A DNA stretch of 64,000 nt, from contig JAQSEB010000059.1 of the NCBI GenBank assembly GCA_030063045.1, positions 2,046,001 through 2,110,000 of the forward strand. The letters run 5' to 3'. This stretch comes from Pratylenchus scribneri (taxonomy: Eukaryota; Nematoda; Chromadorea; Rhabditida; Pratylenchidae). This document shows positions 35,571-47,016 of this stretch, piece after piece; position 1 is the stretch's first letter, and every line of letters begins with the position of its first letter. The position numbers and the translations under genes are program-made. A model generated the notes under the pieces. That model was not told the DNA's origin, ran no database searches, and was given only the letters and a program-made list of their open reading frames with translations.

Positions 35571-36356
35571 AAGGTGAATTATTTTGGATGCTATGGCCAT
35601 TAATGAATTGATAAAAAAAGATGGAAAGAAAAAAACATTTATAAGGACCATCTCTCATCATCACCAGATAAAGCCACTAAAACGACCAAAGAGCGGGGCG
35701 ATTGTTTGTGGATGGAAGAATGGAATGGACATATTTTTAAAGCCAAACCAAAATAAAAATGGAAAATCGATGAAATGAGAAATGGAGGAGGATCGAGTGA
35801 AGATCTTTGGTGATGAAATGAATGCGGTCGGTGGGAATAATATTATAGCGATTTTGTTGATGTGAGGGGAGGATTGCATGAATGAATGAGGCAGCCGGAT
35901 AGATTATGGGGAAGCCGGTGCTGCTGCTGTTTGTTGTTTTCCAATTGTCGGTTGGGTTGGCCTTTTCTCTTCCCAACCAAATAACCAACAAAAGTCGTAG
36001 AGATCGACATATTCGGGGGTCGGAGAGAGCATTTTCATCCCTCTCTTCCCATCGATTAATCCCATCTTTTTTATCCAATAAAAGCCAATTTATTTGTAGT
36101 TGGGTGGGAAAGGAAATAATGGAGTAAAATCCGAAGAATCTTGCGTTAAAATTACCTTCATTTTTAAATTACCAAGGCAACCAAAATAATTTATTTTATG
36201 ATAATAATGAATGAATCAAAAAAAAGAAGAGGAGGTTAATCATGGTTGTGGTGTAATAATTGGTCATCAAAAATGAGTAATTGGTAATAAACACGAAAGA
36301 CCATAATTTACAAACAAAATTGAGGGAATAAGGGAAGGAGAAAGTTTTAAAAAATA
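35571..36356. other. Spacer containing one small secreted-peptide candidate
   Basis: Apart from the ORF at 35906-36127, frames here (35584-35778 +, 35737-36078 -) have no supporting features. Confidence 0.4.
35906..36127 (+). CDS. Candidate small secreted peptide
   Basis: The 73-codon frame begins with a textbook signal peptide (MGKPVLLLFVVFQLSVGLA). A basic segment with possible processing sites (KSRRDRHIRGSER) and a Ser-rich tail follow. It has one Cys and no recognised family. The context (intergenic, next to a satellite array) and length allow a chance frame, but signal-peptide-like starts of this quality are not common in AT-rich spacer DNA. It could be a neuropeptide-like or gland-secreted product. 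Confidence 0.4.
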   Translation: MGKPVLLLFVVFQLSVGLAFSLPNQITNKSRRDRHIRGSERAFSSLSSHRLIPSFLSNKSQFICSWVGKEIME

Positions 36357-38642
36357 TCAGCAACCTTCGTTGAGTTTCTTATCCAGAACTTCAGTGCTTC
36401 TTTCCACCAAATTCTCATAATCCACTGATTTATCAAAATAATGACCGTATGAGGCAAGAATTTGGCGCAAATTTTCGATCTTTCTGTTGTATTTTCTGAT
36501 CATGGCATCCCGTTTTTTCAGCTCTTGTTCAAAATCCGAGTGAAATCTCTGCAAAAATTGTTTGTATATTTATAAATAATTTACAATAATTTTACCCTAT
36601 TTGTCTTCTCCAATTCGTGATAACGCTCTTCCATTTGTCTTTGCTGCCTTTCTTGCTCTTCTTTTTTGACCAAATGTCGTTGAATTTCGATATCCTTATT
36701 GTTGATTTCCTCCTGATTAAATTCCTGTGAATGAATAAAAATATTAAAAATAATTTTAAAAATTTAATTGACCTTAAATCTACGCAATGATCGGACAATT
36801 TCTTCATTCTTTGCATCCAATTCCAAATTTCGCTGCCTCAAAACCCGAATTTTCTCGTTCAAATCAGCCACATCACCGCTGTGTCTCCCACTGTATTTGT
36901 TTTTATAGAAATCCTCAGTTCGCTAAAAAATTTGAAATTCAAAATAAACATTTAAAAAAATGCAAACGTGAAGTTTAAGTTCAATTTCTTCAGCTTTGAG
37001 TTGACTTTGTTGCAATTCACTTCTCATTTCCTCCATTCTTCGTCGCAATTCCCTCAAATTCCGTTCCAATTCTTCATTGCTGGTCAAATATTCCTCTTTG
37101 AGTGCAATTTCCCGATTCAATTGAATTTTCAATGTGTCTCGTTCATTTTCCGCCAATTTGCATTTGGAACAATGCTAAAAAAATTAACAAAATTTGAAGA
37201 AATATTAATCAATTTGTACCTGATTGTTTGGTCTCTCCTCATTACGAAATGAATTTTCAGCCGATGAGGGAGCACTTCGTCGATATTCTTCCATCTCTGC
37301 AAATTTAAGTAATTTTTAATTGTTGAATTTTAATCTAATGCTTACTTTTGTTGCAAATTTCAATTGAACGATTTAAATCCAATTTCAGGTTTTTGATTTT
37401 CTCGATTAATGAATGGTCTTGTAAATGTTCTGCATCTTCGCTAAAATTGTTCATCAATTGCATGAAAAAATCGGCTGTGGAGCGAAGTTTATCGAACAAT
37501 GCCACCGTGATTCCCTCCAATGCTTGGTCAGGGCGGCTCTTTAAATAATAATTATTTGTGTAATTTTTTGACCAATTTTTTAATGTTTTATTGGCGCGGG
37601 AAACATAAAAGAATTTTACAAAATAAAAAAATTTCACTTTTTGGTTTGTTTATTTTATTTTTAGTAAAAATCTTAGGTTAAATCACTTTTAAATAGCTCA
37701 AAAGGAATATTTTGGAAAAAAATTAGCCGCTCCTGGTTGGACTCGAATCAACAACCTTTTGGTTAACAGCCATTCGCAGTCTGGTCTGATCATATTAACT
37801 TATTAAGAACATATTTCTATAAAGTATAGAATATAGAAACCTGACTGCGAATGGCCCAAAATGATAATAAAGCCAAACGCGTTAACCATTGCGCCACAAG
37901 AGCACAATGAATAATTTAATAAATTTACCGCTGTACTTCTTCCACTCGTCGGTGGATCATTTTCCGATTGTTGATCAATGTGGCGCAGAGCCTCATGAAA
38001 ATGTTCATCCGAATGTCTTTCATCATTTGCGGTATATTCCCCATGTTGAAGATGAAAATTTAATGACTCTTCGTCACGCAATTTGTCCCTTAGCTGAATT
38101 TTGAATTTTATAAATTAAATCATATTCAAAAAACCTTTCGATTTTCCTCTTCCAGCAATGCTGCCTTTTCTCTAAATTCCTCCACAATTCGTTCATTTCT
38201 TCTCTCATTCCGTTCCATACTATTTCTGAATTCCCTGAAGTGATGTGTTAATTCGGCCAATTTGTTCTGAGATTCGGCATATTTTCCCTTTTTATCTTCC
38301 AATTCATTTGTTATTCGTATTGCCTTAAACATTTACAAATTAGAATAATTTTAATTTTAAAATGCAAACAAACCCATTCAGTGCAATTCTCTCCATTTGC
38401 ATCTTTTAAATTTGGAATGGCTCGTCTCAGTTCAAGGTTCTCGCTTTGAGCCTCTCGCAACTGACGTTTCAAATCTTCCAATTCTTGGGCATAATTATTT
38501 GTTGAATGGCCAAGTGTGGACGCAGATGTGCTCAATCGCGAACTGTTAAGGCTAAATAATATGAATATTTTATGTTAATTAGTGGAAATGCAAACCTGAC
38601 CACCGGGGAATTTTCCTCTCCAGTTGTTGTTCCGTTCATCAT
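36357..38642 (-). CDS. Coiled-coil protein
   Basis: Ten exons join in phase: 38596-38642, 38374-38551, 38135-38323, 37929-38093, 37346-37538, 37220-37296, 36968-37174, 36773-36922, 36596-36724 and 36357-36548 (508 residues). Heptad-rich helices dominate: ELEDLKRQLREAQSENLELR near the N-terminus, then NERRNERIVEEFREKAALLE, ELERNLRELRRRMEEMRSEL, and ELEKTNRRFHSDFEQELKKR towards the C-terminus. A short non-helical region with HCSKCK lies in the middle. No specific family was recognised; centrosomal, golgin-like or cytoskeletal scaffolds look like this. It starts 253 bp downstream of the methionyl-tRNA synthetase stop on the same strand, which allows an operon. The fourth intron contains an interrupted tRNA-like gene. 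Confidence 0.85.
37728..37903 (-). tRNA. tRNA-Asn(GTT)-like gene interrupted by a 103-bp insertion
   Basis: On the minus strand a seven-base acceptor arm GCTCTTG (37897-37903) pairs with CAGGAGC (37729-37735). The D-arm TGGCGCAATGGTTAACGCG, anticodon stem TTTGG/CCAAA, loop CTGTTAA (anticodon GTT) and T-loop TTCGAGT are recognisable. The anticodon loop is split just before the GTT by 103 bp (37768-37870 plus coordinates). A 5-bp direct repeat (AGCCA on the plus strand) flanks the insertion, and a 13-bp inverted repeat, GCCATTCGCAGTC/GACTGCGAATGGC, lies at or near its ends. Eukaryotic tRNA introns normally sit after position 37, so this is probably an inactivated gene. It lies in an intron of the coiled-coil gene. 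Confidence 0.6.
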
Positions 38643-38895
38643 GCCAAAGTTAGTTGAGGGTAATTTTGAGACCGAAATTTTGATGTTTATTTTATGCAAA
38701 TTTGCAACAATTCTAAATTTGAATTTATTAAATTGCGAAATTATATATCGCTTCGAAATCCGTCCCCTCATTTTTGGGAGTGGAGTGGAAGGAAAAAACA
38801 TCATATAAAATGAATTAAGATAACAAATTTAAAAATATAAATTGTTTGAATAAAAATAATTAAATCAATAAAATTAACAAAATTTATACAGAAGA

Positions 38896-41800
38896 TTATT
38901 TAAAAACTATTCGAGGAAATATTGGTCCTGGCTCTTTTTGAACTTTTTGTTTTTGTCCATTTTCATCACTCATCGAATTATTATTGTTGAATTTTGCCAT
39001 TTTCAATGTTCTTTCCGATTCGACAATTCCAAGTCTTAAATAAATTAAATGAATATTTAAAAAATGATTAAATTTGACTTACATTGATAATAATTTATGT
39101 GAAAATTGTGGAGTGACCGGCAGCAAAAAGATGGCTGTCATTCGAACAACCTCATAAGTGATAAATAAAATTGAATTTATTCTTTCCGGCGAATTCAATT
39201 TCCACGGTGTTTGTTGTTGAAAGAATTGGTTGGCCAATTGGACAATATTGACTAGGATTTCCAAAACTCGATTCACTTCCAGGCTTTCGTATCGATCCAC
39301 AATGCGTTCTAAAATTAAATGAATTTATTTTAAATAATTCCTCTTTTAAAAAACCTGGTAAAGTTTCCAATTCTTGGATGAGTTTTTCGAATGTTTTATT
39401 TTCCTCCCCCGTTCCTTTTTTGAATAAATCCGGCTCAAATCCATTTGGATATTGTTGTGTTGGATTCAGTTTTGGATTGATTGCCCTTTGCAACAAATTG
39501 GCCAAATCATTCACCAAATATGCATTCACAACATTGATTGCTTCATCCAATGTGAAATCTATAAATTGATTAAAAATGATTATTATGCAAATCCTCTTCT
39601 CTGATAAATTTTATGGATTATTTCTCTATGAATTCATACATAAAAAATATGTTTCAGGAAGAGGAACCAGGAAAACCCCAAAATTGGTGCTTTACAATTA
39701 CAATTATCATTACGGTATTTTTGACTAATATTTTTTTAAAATTAATTTGATTTAGATAAGTCTAATTAATGTGCTAATTTTTGTGGTAATTCGAGTGCTA
39801 TTGGATTCCGAAAATGAATTTGATGAGCCAATAATTCAAGGCAGGAATACTATTAATTAATTCCAGAAAAATATTTTAGGAAAATTGCTAGAACAATTAA
39901 CCCAATTTCTTGGCATTTTTGCTTTGTCTTTTTGTTTTGGCTGTTGGTGTTGTTTTTGTTGCACCGGAAATTGTTTCAGATACTTAATTATTAATTTATT
40001 ATTTTGACTATAATTTTTATTCAGATGTTTTTTATATCTAAACCCGAAAAATTGGAATGTTGGTCATTGGTGGGCTAATTTGAATGGGCATCAATTTACT
40101 TTTAAAAGAAAAGACCGAATACAAATTAGTTTGGATGCAAAAAATATTGGTTTAAATTGTGCTAATTTAGAAAAGAAAAAGGGAAAAGTTGATGAACATT
40201 TGGACTTGGATGAATTTCCCGTCAATTGTAACTCAAAAGAAGGTCAAAAAAATTCATTGGCTTTATCTGATGAATTATCACCGAGTCATTCTACCAGTTC
40301 AAATTCATCCGGAGAGCCAGAAAAGAGGATTAGACCAACTAATTTGGAAATTGGGAATAAAAGAAAAGAAGAAAAGAATAAATTCTCAGTGGAACGTGTT
40401 CGCCGGTGGTCGGTGGCCCCAATTAGTTCGGATGTTTTAGTAAAAAGTGGAAACTTATCAAAGAAAGAGAAGCCCAAAGATGGTAAAAGGACGGAAAATA
40501 ATAGTGTTGTTGCGGTTAGAGGAATTGATTTTGTCCAGGTATATTTTTTAAAATTTGTTTTTAATTTAATTTATTTTGTGAAGATTCCCATTCAAATGTT
40601 AACTCCTTCAACAATTGCTATTGTGGATTGTGAAAAAAATAAAGAGGCAGAGGATTCACCCGATATTGAAAGAAACATAAAACGAAAAATTACCCAATAA
40701 ATTTAATTAAGAGTATAAAATATTTTGGCTTACTTCCATCTTCGAATGGATTTTGCATGAGAAGGCAATAGCGAAGTCCGTCAACAGTGAGATGGTCGGC
40801 CGCTTTGAATGGACAAATTACATTTCCCAAACTTTTTGACATCTTAAAAAATATTTTAAATAAATTAACAAAAATTAGAGCTAACCTTTTTCTTGTCAGC
40901 CAATAAATGGGAATGGACAAATAATTGTTTTGGTAGAGGAAGTCCAGCGGCAAGCAAAAATGCAGGCCAATAAATTGCATGAAATCTTTTAAAATATTAA
41001 TTAATAAAGAAATTAGTCTAAAATATAACCGAAAAATATCCTTTCCGAGTATTTGTAAAGATGGTGGCCAACTTTGAAGTGGTTGGTTTGGATAGCCAAT
41101 CGCAGTCAAATAATTCACAAGGGCATCCAACCAAACATAAATCTAATTAATGGAAATTAGTAATAATAATTAAATGGATTTGTGTACTGTTTGTGATGGA
41201 TCGTCAGGAACGGGTATGCCCCAATTACAACGAATAGTTGGCCTTGAAATTGACAATTGCTCAAGTGATGGTGAATTCATAAATGTTTGAACATCTTTGA
41301 CTAATTTTTGTGGCCTTATGACATCTAAATAAATGAAAATAAAACAAAAATAAATCGTTGAATTCACCTGGTTTTGAAATCCATTCACTGATTGGATCAT
41401 AAAATTTTGCCAAATTGAAAACATAATTCTCTTCAACAATTTTGTTTACTGCTGATTTTGACTCAATAGCAATCTATAAAATAATTATTTATTTATTTTG
41501 ATTTAATTGATTTATTTTACCATTCCTTGCGGTCCATTTTCCACTTGAAAATCACTATAAAAGCATTCATCCAAAATTGAATACCATCCTTCATAATTAC
41601 TTTTGTAAATGTGTCCGCCATTTTGCAGTTTTCGCTAAATTCTAAAAGTCATATAAATTTCATTTGAATATTAGATTTACCCAAAATGTTGAGACGGCCT
41701 CAATATGAATTGGTGAAGTTGTACGTACAAATTTGTTGTTAAGAATTCCAAATTTGTTAAAAAGATTTTTGAATCGTTCGCTATATTGATCACAATGTTG

Positions 41801-42133
41801 TTGTGGTGTAAGCCCTTTTGCCTGAGCGGAATTGAATATTTTCTTGCCATGTTCATCCGTTCCAGCGCAAAATAGATAATTTTCGGGAACATTTGTGGTA
41901 AATTTATCATCTCGAAGTAATCGCCAACGGAATGAAGCATCCGCCAAAACCGCCGAATACAAATGACCAATGTGAGGATCTTAAATAATTTTATTTAATA
42001 AATCATTGTAAAATGATAAAATACCTGAATTGACATAAAAAATTGGAATTGTAAGATGGAATTTTGTTTCGGTGCTTGCCTTTCGACTTGATCTGACCAT
42101 TGTTAAATTTAATAAATTTGCAAAACAATTCAT
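38896..42133 (-). CDS. mars-2: Methionyl-tRNA synthetase, mitochondrial type
   Basis: A class I synthetase that charges tRNA-Met, probably in mitochondria. Eleven exons join in phase: 42025-42133, 41681-41979, 41521-41634, 41368-41473, 41188-41324, 41030-41142, 40886-40985, 40734-40842, 39355-39558, 39083-39308 and 38896-39034 (551 residues; MARS2 is about 590). An N-terminal Arg/Ser-rich presequence ([10 protein letters not shown]) precedes [18 protein letters not shown], which contains the HIGH signature. [31 protein letters not shown] and [11 protein letters not shown] (KMSKS signature) follow. The C-terminal anticodon-binding helices include [20 protein letters not shown], and the end is [10 protein letters not shown]. 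No C-terminal EMAPII or GST domain is present, unlike cytosolic forms. A 1.2-kb intron (39559-40733) contains an opposite-strand gene. Confidence 0.93.
40025..40700 (+). CDS. Nested hypothetical Lys/Ser-rich protein inside a MetRS intron
   Basis: This plus-strand frame lies entirely within the 1.2-kb intron of the minus-strand synthetase. It opens after an acceptor (TTATTCAG at 40024) and runs to 40700. A probable 45-bp intron (40539-40583) has GT-AG ends, is a multiple of three and contains no stop. The protein is polar: LDLDEFPVN, a Ser-rich [15 protein letters not shown], a basic [12 protein letters not shown] and [10 protein letters not shown], ending KRKITQ. Upstream segments with TM-like content ([16 protein letters not shown] near 39790; a Cys-rich hydrophobic stretch near 39930) could be 5' exons of a single-pass membrane protein, but I could not join them all in frame. 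No family was recognised. Confidence 0.5.
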
Positions 42134-42289
42134 TTTAAAATATAAAATTGAAATGATTATAAATCAATTATTAAATGTTTAAATATATTGATAATCAAAT
42201 TAATTATTGATCTGCACAAATAAAATAACAAAAAAGGCTTTATTTATAAATAAAAAATAATAATGAGTTCGAAATTCCAATTCTTTTGT

Positions 42290-43461
42290 TTATTCTTCAC
42301 TTGAAATGGCATTTGATTTTTCAGCAGATCCTCCTTCAATTTTTAAAATTTTCAACCTCTCATCCTCCTCAATTTCTTTGATTTCACGTTCCAATTTCTT
42401 GAGCAATTCTTCTGCATACATTTCCGATATTTCAGGTGGTTTTCTTGCCAATATTAGTTGTATTTCTCTTGAACCTCTTTTTGATGCATTACACACATTT
42501 CCATGCGAATCGATCACTTCATATAGAATCTTAATTTTATGTTTTAATCAATATTACTTTAAATCAAACCTGGATATCTTCAAATCCATTTGATTCGAGT
42601 CCATGAATATATCGCATTATGTCATAATCTATTCTCCGCAATATTTTATATTTTGCTAATCTATTCAATCGATTCAATTCCATTCCACAAATTATTGTGC
42701 ATCCTGGCTTTAATACTCGATATAATTCAGCGCAAATTTCAAGAATATTCTCTCTATTCCATGCATAAAAGATCTGTTTAAATAGAAATATTGGTTTGGT
42801 ATGAAAATTCTCATCACTCCATTATTAGTAAATTGTCCTACTCAAAAATAAATGTAAATCAACTAGAATAATTAATAATGGAGTAATGAGAATAATCCGG
42901 TACAGACCCACCAATACGCACATCAACATGAAAAATTCCATGGAACCAATTTGAAGGAAAGGGCAAATGATTGTATATTCCAGTCTGCCGAGAAATAAAA
43001 TATTAAATTGTTGTAAATTGAACAAATCTTTTACCCTTATCAAGGTGAACCTTTTATTCAGCAAATCTCGACCAATTCTGTTAACTGCTGTTTCCAAAGC
43101 ATATTGTGATAATTCTGTTCCAAAAATATGGCCTTCTCCATCAAAAACTTTATCCAAAGCCATTTCTATTCCAACGCCCCGTCCAAATCCAATTTCAAAA
43201 ATTGAATGATCTAAAAAATTAGTTAAAAATAGAATTTAAAAGCTCGCTTGCCTGGTTTGATATCAAGATGCCTGATCAGTGCCGAATATAATGGCTTATT
43301 TGCACGTGATTGTAAAATAGTTGTAATATATCCAAGCAAGGAGTGCGTTGGAGAAAAAAACTGAATAAATAAATTAAAAATCGCATTCACTAAATATAAA
43401 CCTGGAATCTAACATCTCTTAAAGCTCTCGTCATTAAGCTTTGATATATTGGGATGGTCAT
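42290..43461 (-). CDS. SAM-dependent methyltransferase (Methyltransf_11-like)
   Basis: Six exons join in phase: 43402-43461, 43252-43360, 43035-43210, 42922-42984, 42570-42773 and 42290-42529 (283 residues). The Rossmann-type SAM-binding motif I is IFEIGFGRGVGIEMAL, with an acidic GTELS at the end of strand 2. NHLPFPSNWFHGIFHVD is the usual motif around strand 4, and ELYRVLKPGCTIICG is the post-motif helix/strand. The C-terminal 80 residues are a charged extension (EEDERLKILKIEGGSAE). The substrate is unknown. Intron 2 uses a GC donor (43251, CAG followed by GCAAGC). The stop is 156 bp upstream of the MetRS start on the same strand, compatible with an operon. An inverted repeat lies in intron 4. 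Confidence 0.85.
42786..42905. repeat. Imperfect inverted repeat in a methyltransferase intron
   Basis: The two ends share ATTCTCATnACTCCATTATT in opposite orientation around a loop of about 30-40 bp, enough to form a long hairpin. It may be a small MITE remnant. It fills most of the intron between 42774 and 42921. Confidence 0.5.
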
Positions 43462-44027
43462 TTCTCATTTCATTATTGTTAAATTAATATTTGCTTTAAT
43501 TTTATCTATAAAAAAAGAAAATATTTAAAAAGGAGATGCGAGAAAAAATATTAAGAATGATTAAAAGTTTATAATGGTTCATTACTGTCTTAAACCCAAC
43601 AAACTCTATACTCAATCAATAAATCTTGTCGAGTTGTATTTTTTGATAATGATTTGGCTTTAGTTCTAACCAATTTTAAATGTTTTGAACTAAAAATTGT
43701 AAGATGGTTAACGGTTTAAAACCGGTCTCATTTTGATCAAGCCATCATAATAAGCCAACCGATGCCTCTAGATCTAAGGTATTTTATTTTTTTATAATAC
43801 ATTTTACTCATACTTACGTAATGGAAATATTATAAGAAAATAAAATATAATAAGATAAAGTCATAAAATCATTCATAACTCAAGTTTGATATACTGGTTT
43901 ATTATTTTATTCAAATATAATAAATAAAACATATAAAACTGGAAATTAAGGATTTAGGAATGGGTCTGGGATTTGGGTCAACTTTCAATATAAATCAAGA
44001 TTTCATTCTTCCTTCTTGAGTTCTATA
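43462..44027. other. Spacer with a decayed repeat
   Basis: This is upstream of the methyltransferase and downstream of helicase copy A. A segment around 43.68-43.75 kb (GGTTAACGGTTTAAAACCGG, TTTTGATCAAGCC) resembles, in reverse complement, intronic sequence near 16.75 kb. No gene was seen. Confidence 0.4.
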
Positions 44028-47016
44028 TTACCACGAAACTTTGGATGTCTCCATCCAGAATGATGGAATTGGTTTGCCATCCTTGATAAGTCTCTGAATA
44101 CATTGAGAAAAAAATAAAGAATAGTTATATGACTGTTATTGTTACCTCAGTGATTTCCTTGATCAACTCGCCATCTGTCTGGTCATTAACAAAGCTGATA
44201 GCATAACCAGTCTTGAGTCGACCAGTGCGGCCGATGCGATGAATATAAGTGAAAATTTCATTTGGCATATCATAATTGACGACCTTAATTAAAAGAAAAT
44301 AAAAAGAAAATAATGGTTTTAAAAAGAAAAGAATTTACAAGATCCAAATCCTTGATATCGATGCCGCGAGCCATGACGTCCGTAGCAACAATGACATTGA
44401 TTTCACCCTTTCGGAATTTATTGAGAGTTGATTCACGCTCTGCCTGAGTCCTGTCACTAAAAATAGAGATTTTTAATTTAGAAAATATCATTTTTATAAA
44501 TTTACCTGTTCACGGATTGAGCCTGAATTCCAGCTTCACAGAGAAACAATGTCAATTTATTTGCATCACGGCAAGTGTCAACAAATACCAATGTGCGTCG
44601 ATATTTCGGATTTGCCGCTTAATTCAAAATTCATTTATAATCAAACACTAAAATTTTTAACTCACGGTCTTTCGCCTGAGCTTCTTGTTGTTCTTTCTCC
44701 AGTAATTCTTTGAGTAGATTGCTCTTGTTATCCTGGTCAACTTGCAAAAATGAAGCTTCAACACGAATATTTGGAGCATTTGGCTTGCTATTAGAGGCAA
44801 ACACATGTTCAGGACGAACCATTTCATTTGCCAATTTTTGAATTACTACCGGATAAGTTGCAGAGAACAATAAGTTTTGGCGTTGGTCTTTCTAAATAAA
44901 CAAATTAATTAAATAATTTTACTATAAAAATGACCGGTGGAAACCCTTTGGCGGACAAAATTTCACGTATATCATCACCGAATCCCATTTCAAGCATTCG
45001 ATCGGCTTCATCCAAAACAAAGAAATGTAGCTTTGAGAAGTCGAACTAAAGAAAAAAAATCGAATTAAAACGAAATAAATTAAAAAGTTTACAAATCCTT
45101 GTCCAATGAAATCCCTCAGGCGACCCGGAGTTGCACATAAGATATGGCATCCATTACGTAATTCCCAAATATTTGCTCCTTTATTATATTCGCCAAAGGC
45201 CTTTGCCACATGGATAAATGTCCCATCTGCCAATTTCAATCCTTGTTCACAAACTTGAAGGCAAAGTTCGCGAGTTGGAAAGAGAATCAGTGCGGATGGT
45301 GTGAATCTATGACCGGCTTTCGTTGCTTCTTCCCCGAGTGAAAGGATTTTCTAAAAATAGAAGTGTTATTTAATTGTTTTAATGATTTAGACAGACCTGG
45401 ATTATTGGAATCATGTAGCAGCCTGTCTTTCCGCTTCCAGTCTCTGAGAGGCCTATCACATCAATTCCTAAAATTTAATGAGATTCATTCAAATGAATTA
45501 ACTAAGAAAGTTATACCTTTGAGAACGAATGGCAAAACATTTTGCTGGATCTTGCGTGGACGAACATATTTTGCTTTGTCGACAATGTTTTCGAGAAGTT
45601 TCGGATTTAACTGCATTTCCTTCCAATCCCTAATAAATTTTATTTAAAGAATTTAAAATATATTCTCACTCAATTTTGTCCAATTTTTCGTGGCCTGTAA
45701 AAGTCGTACTGACTGGATCATCAGAATCAGTAATTTCCATATAGAGAGTTTGAACTGCCGAATCCTCATTAAATATCTCTTCGATGGTTCGCTTTGTTGG
45801 AATATAGCTGCTGGCATGTTTCGATTTAAAGGTTGGCTTTATGGTAGTAGATTCAGCACTTGGTTCTGGTATAACTAAAATTGAATGTATTAAAAAAATT
45901 AATTAAAAAATATATCCCTCACATCTTCGTGGTGGTGGTCCGCTGTCTTCTCGCATTTTACGTCTTTGTTCAATAGAGCCTAAGAATGTTTGCGAAGTAG
46001 CTTAAATAGAAAAATAAAATATAAAGTTCAAAAATTCACATACAAGGCATCGATCCATTACCCTCACGTCCTCCGCGCCCTCGACCACCACGGGAAGTTC
46101 CAAATGAAGACTCAGCTGTTGAACCAGCTAAATTAATAAATTTATTGCTTACGAACATTTTTCTTACAATTCAGTCCTCCACGTTGACGGCCATTGCCAG
46201 AAATTGGTGCAGAATTTGATCCAGCTTAAATTAATTGAAAGCATCAAATCATGATTTTTATGTCACTTACAAAATAATGGTCCGCCTCCACGTCCGCGTC
46301 CATCACCAAATCCCACTGATCCCATATTGCGATCGCCAGCTGGTTCCGCTGCCATCTCGGATGTCATTTCACCCACTTTAATTTTGAAAAATAATTATTT
46401 GTAATAAGGAACATACCACCACGCCCAATGCCAGCACCACCACGGCCTCGACCACCTCTTCCAAATCCTCCAGTTGTGGATGTTTCCGATTGTTGTTGGC
46501 CATTTGTTGAGTTGTCGATCGCTCCAGTACTAAGTGCGAAACCGCCACCACCACGGCCATTCCCAATTCCTCCACGTCCACGGTTCCTAGCAAATCCTCC
46601 AGGTGCGGTTGGTTCTGATTGTGGTGGGTTATCGAATGATCCGCCACTAATTGCGAATCCGGCTCGGCCCATTCCAAATCCTCCTCCACGGCCACGACCA
46701 TTGGCAAATCCACCAACCGCTGGCGGTTCTGATGGTTGTTGAACATTTGTATTATCGATTGGTCCGCCGCTAATTCCGAATCCTTCACGGCTTCCTCCTC
46801 GTCCATGGTTATGAGTAAAACTGAATTTGACAGTCTTCTTCGGCGTTTGGAATTGAGAAAGTTGGTCTATTTCTAAAGGTTTTATTTATTAGATAATTCT
46901 ATAAATTGATGTATACCTGAAAAATCGATTGTCTTGTTGTCAGATTGTTGTCCGCCCATACCACTCCCAAATGCTGGTCCTCCGCCGCGTCCTCTGCCTC
47001 GACTGCCGCCAAACAT
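44028..47016 (-). CDS. DEAD-box RNA helicase, Vasa-like, copy A
   Basis: An ATP-dependent RNA helicase of about 760 residues in some 16 exons, from ATG at 47014-47016 to the stop at 44028-44030. The first ~300 residues are Gly/Arg/Phe-rich with repeats such as [19 protein letters not shown]. Core exons are well defined: 45517-45629 ([17 protein letters not shown]-motif region), 45397-45467 (SETGSGKT, Walker A with Ser for the usual Ala), 45093-45350 ([18 protein letters not shown]), 44935-45045 (VLDEADRML), 44666-44891 (SATYP), 44506-44617, 44339-44456 ([20 protein letters not shown]), 44146-44283 ([10 protein letters not shown]) and 44028-44093. The C-terminus ends in Trp, as in Vasa/DDX4 proteins. 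No CCHC zinc knuckles were seen. A germ-granule role is likely but inferred. It is a tandem paralogue of the next gene. Confidence 0.9.

Noticed and set aside
34698..35664. Frames of 265-308 codons on the minus strand and 67-157 on the plus strand
   Set aside because: Satellite A array again; the same repeat is open on both strands.
46378..46806. 142-codon minus frame overlapping the Gly-rich helicase N-terminus
   Set aside because: Alternate register of the Gly-rich repeats; the correct register joins to the DEAD-box core.
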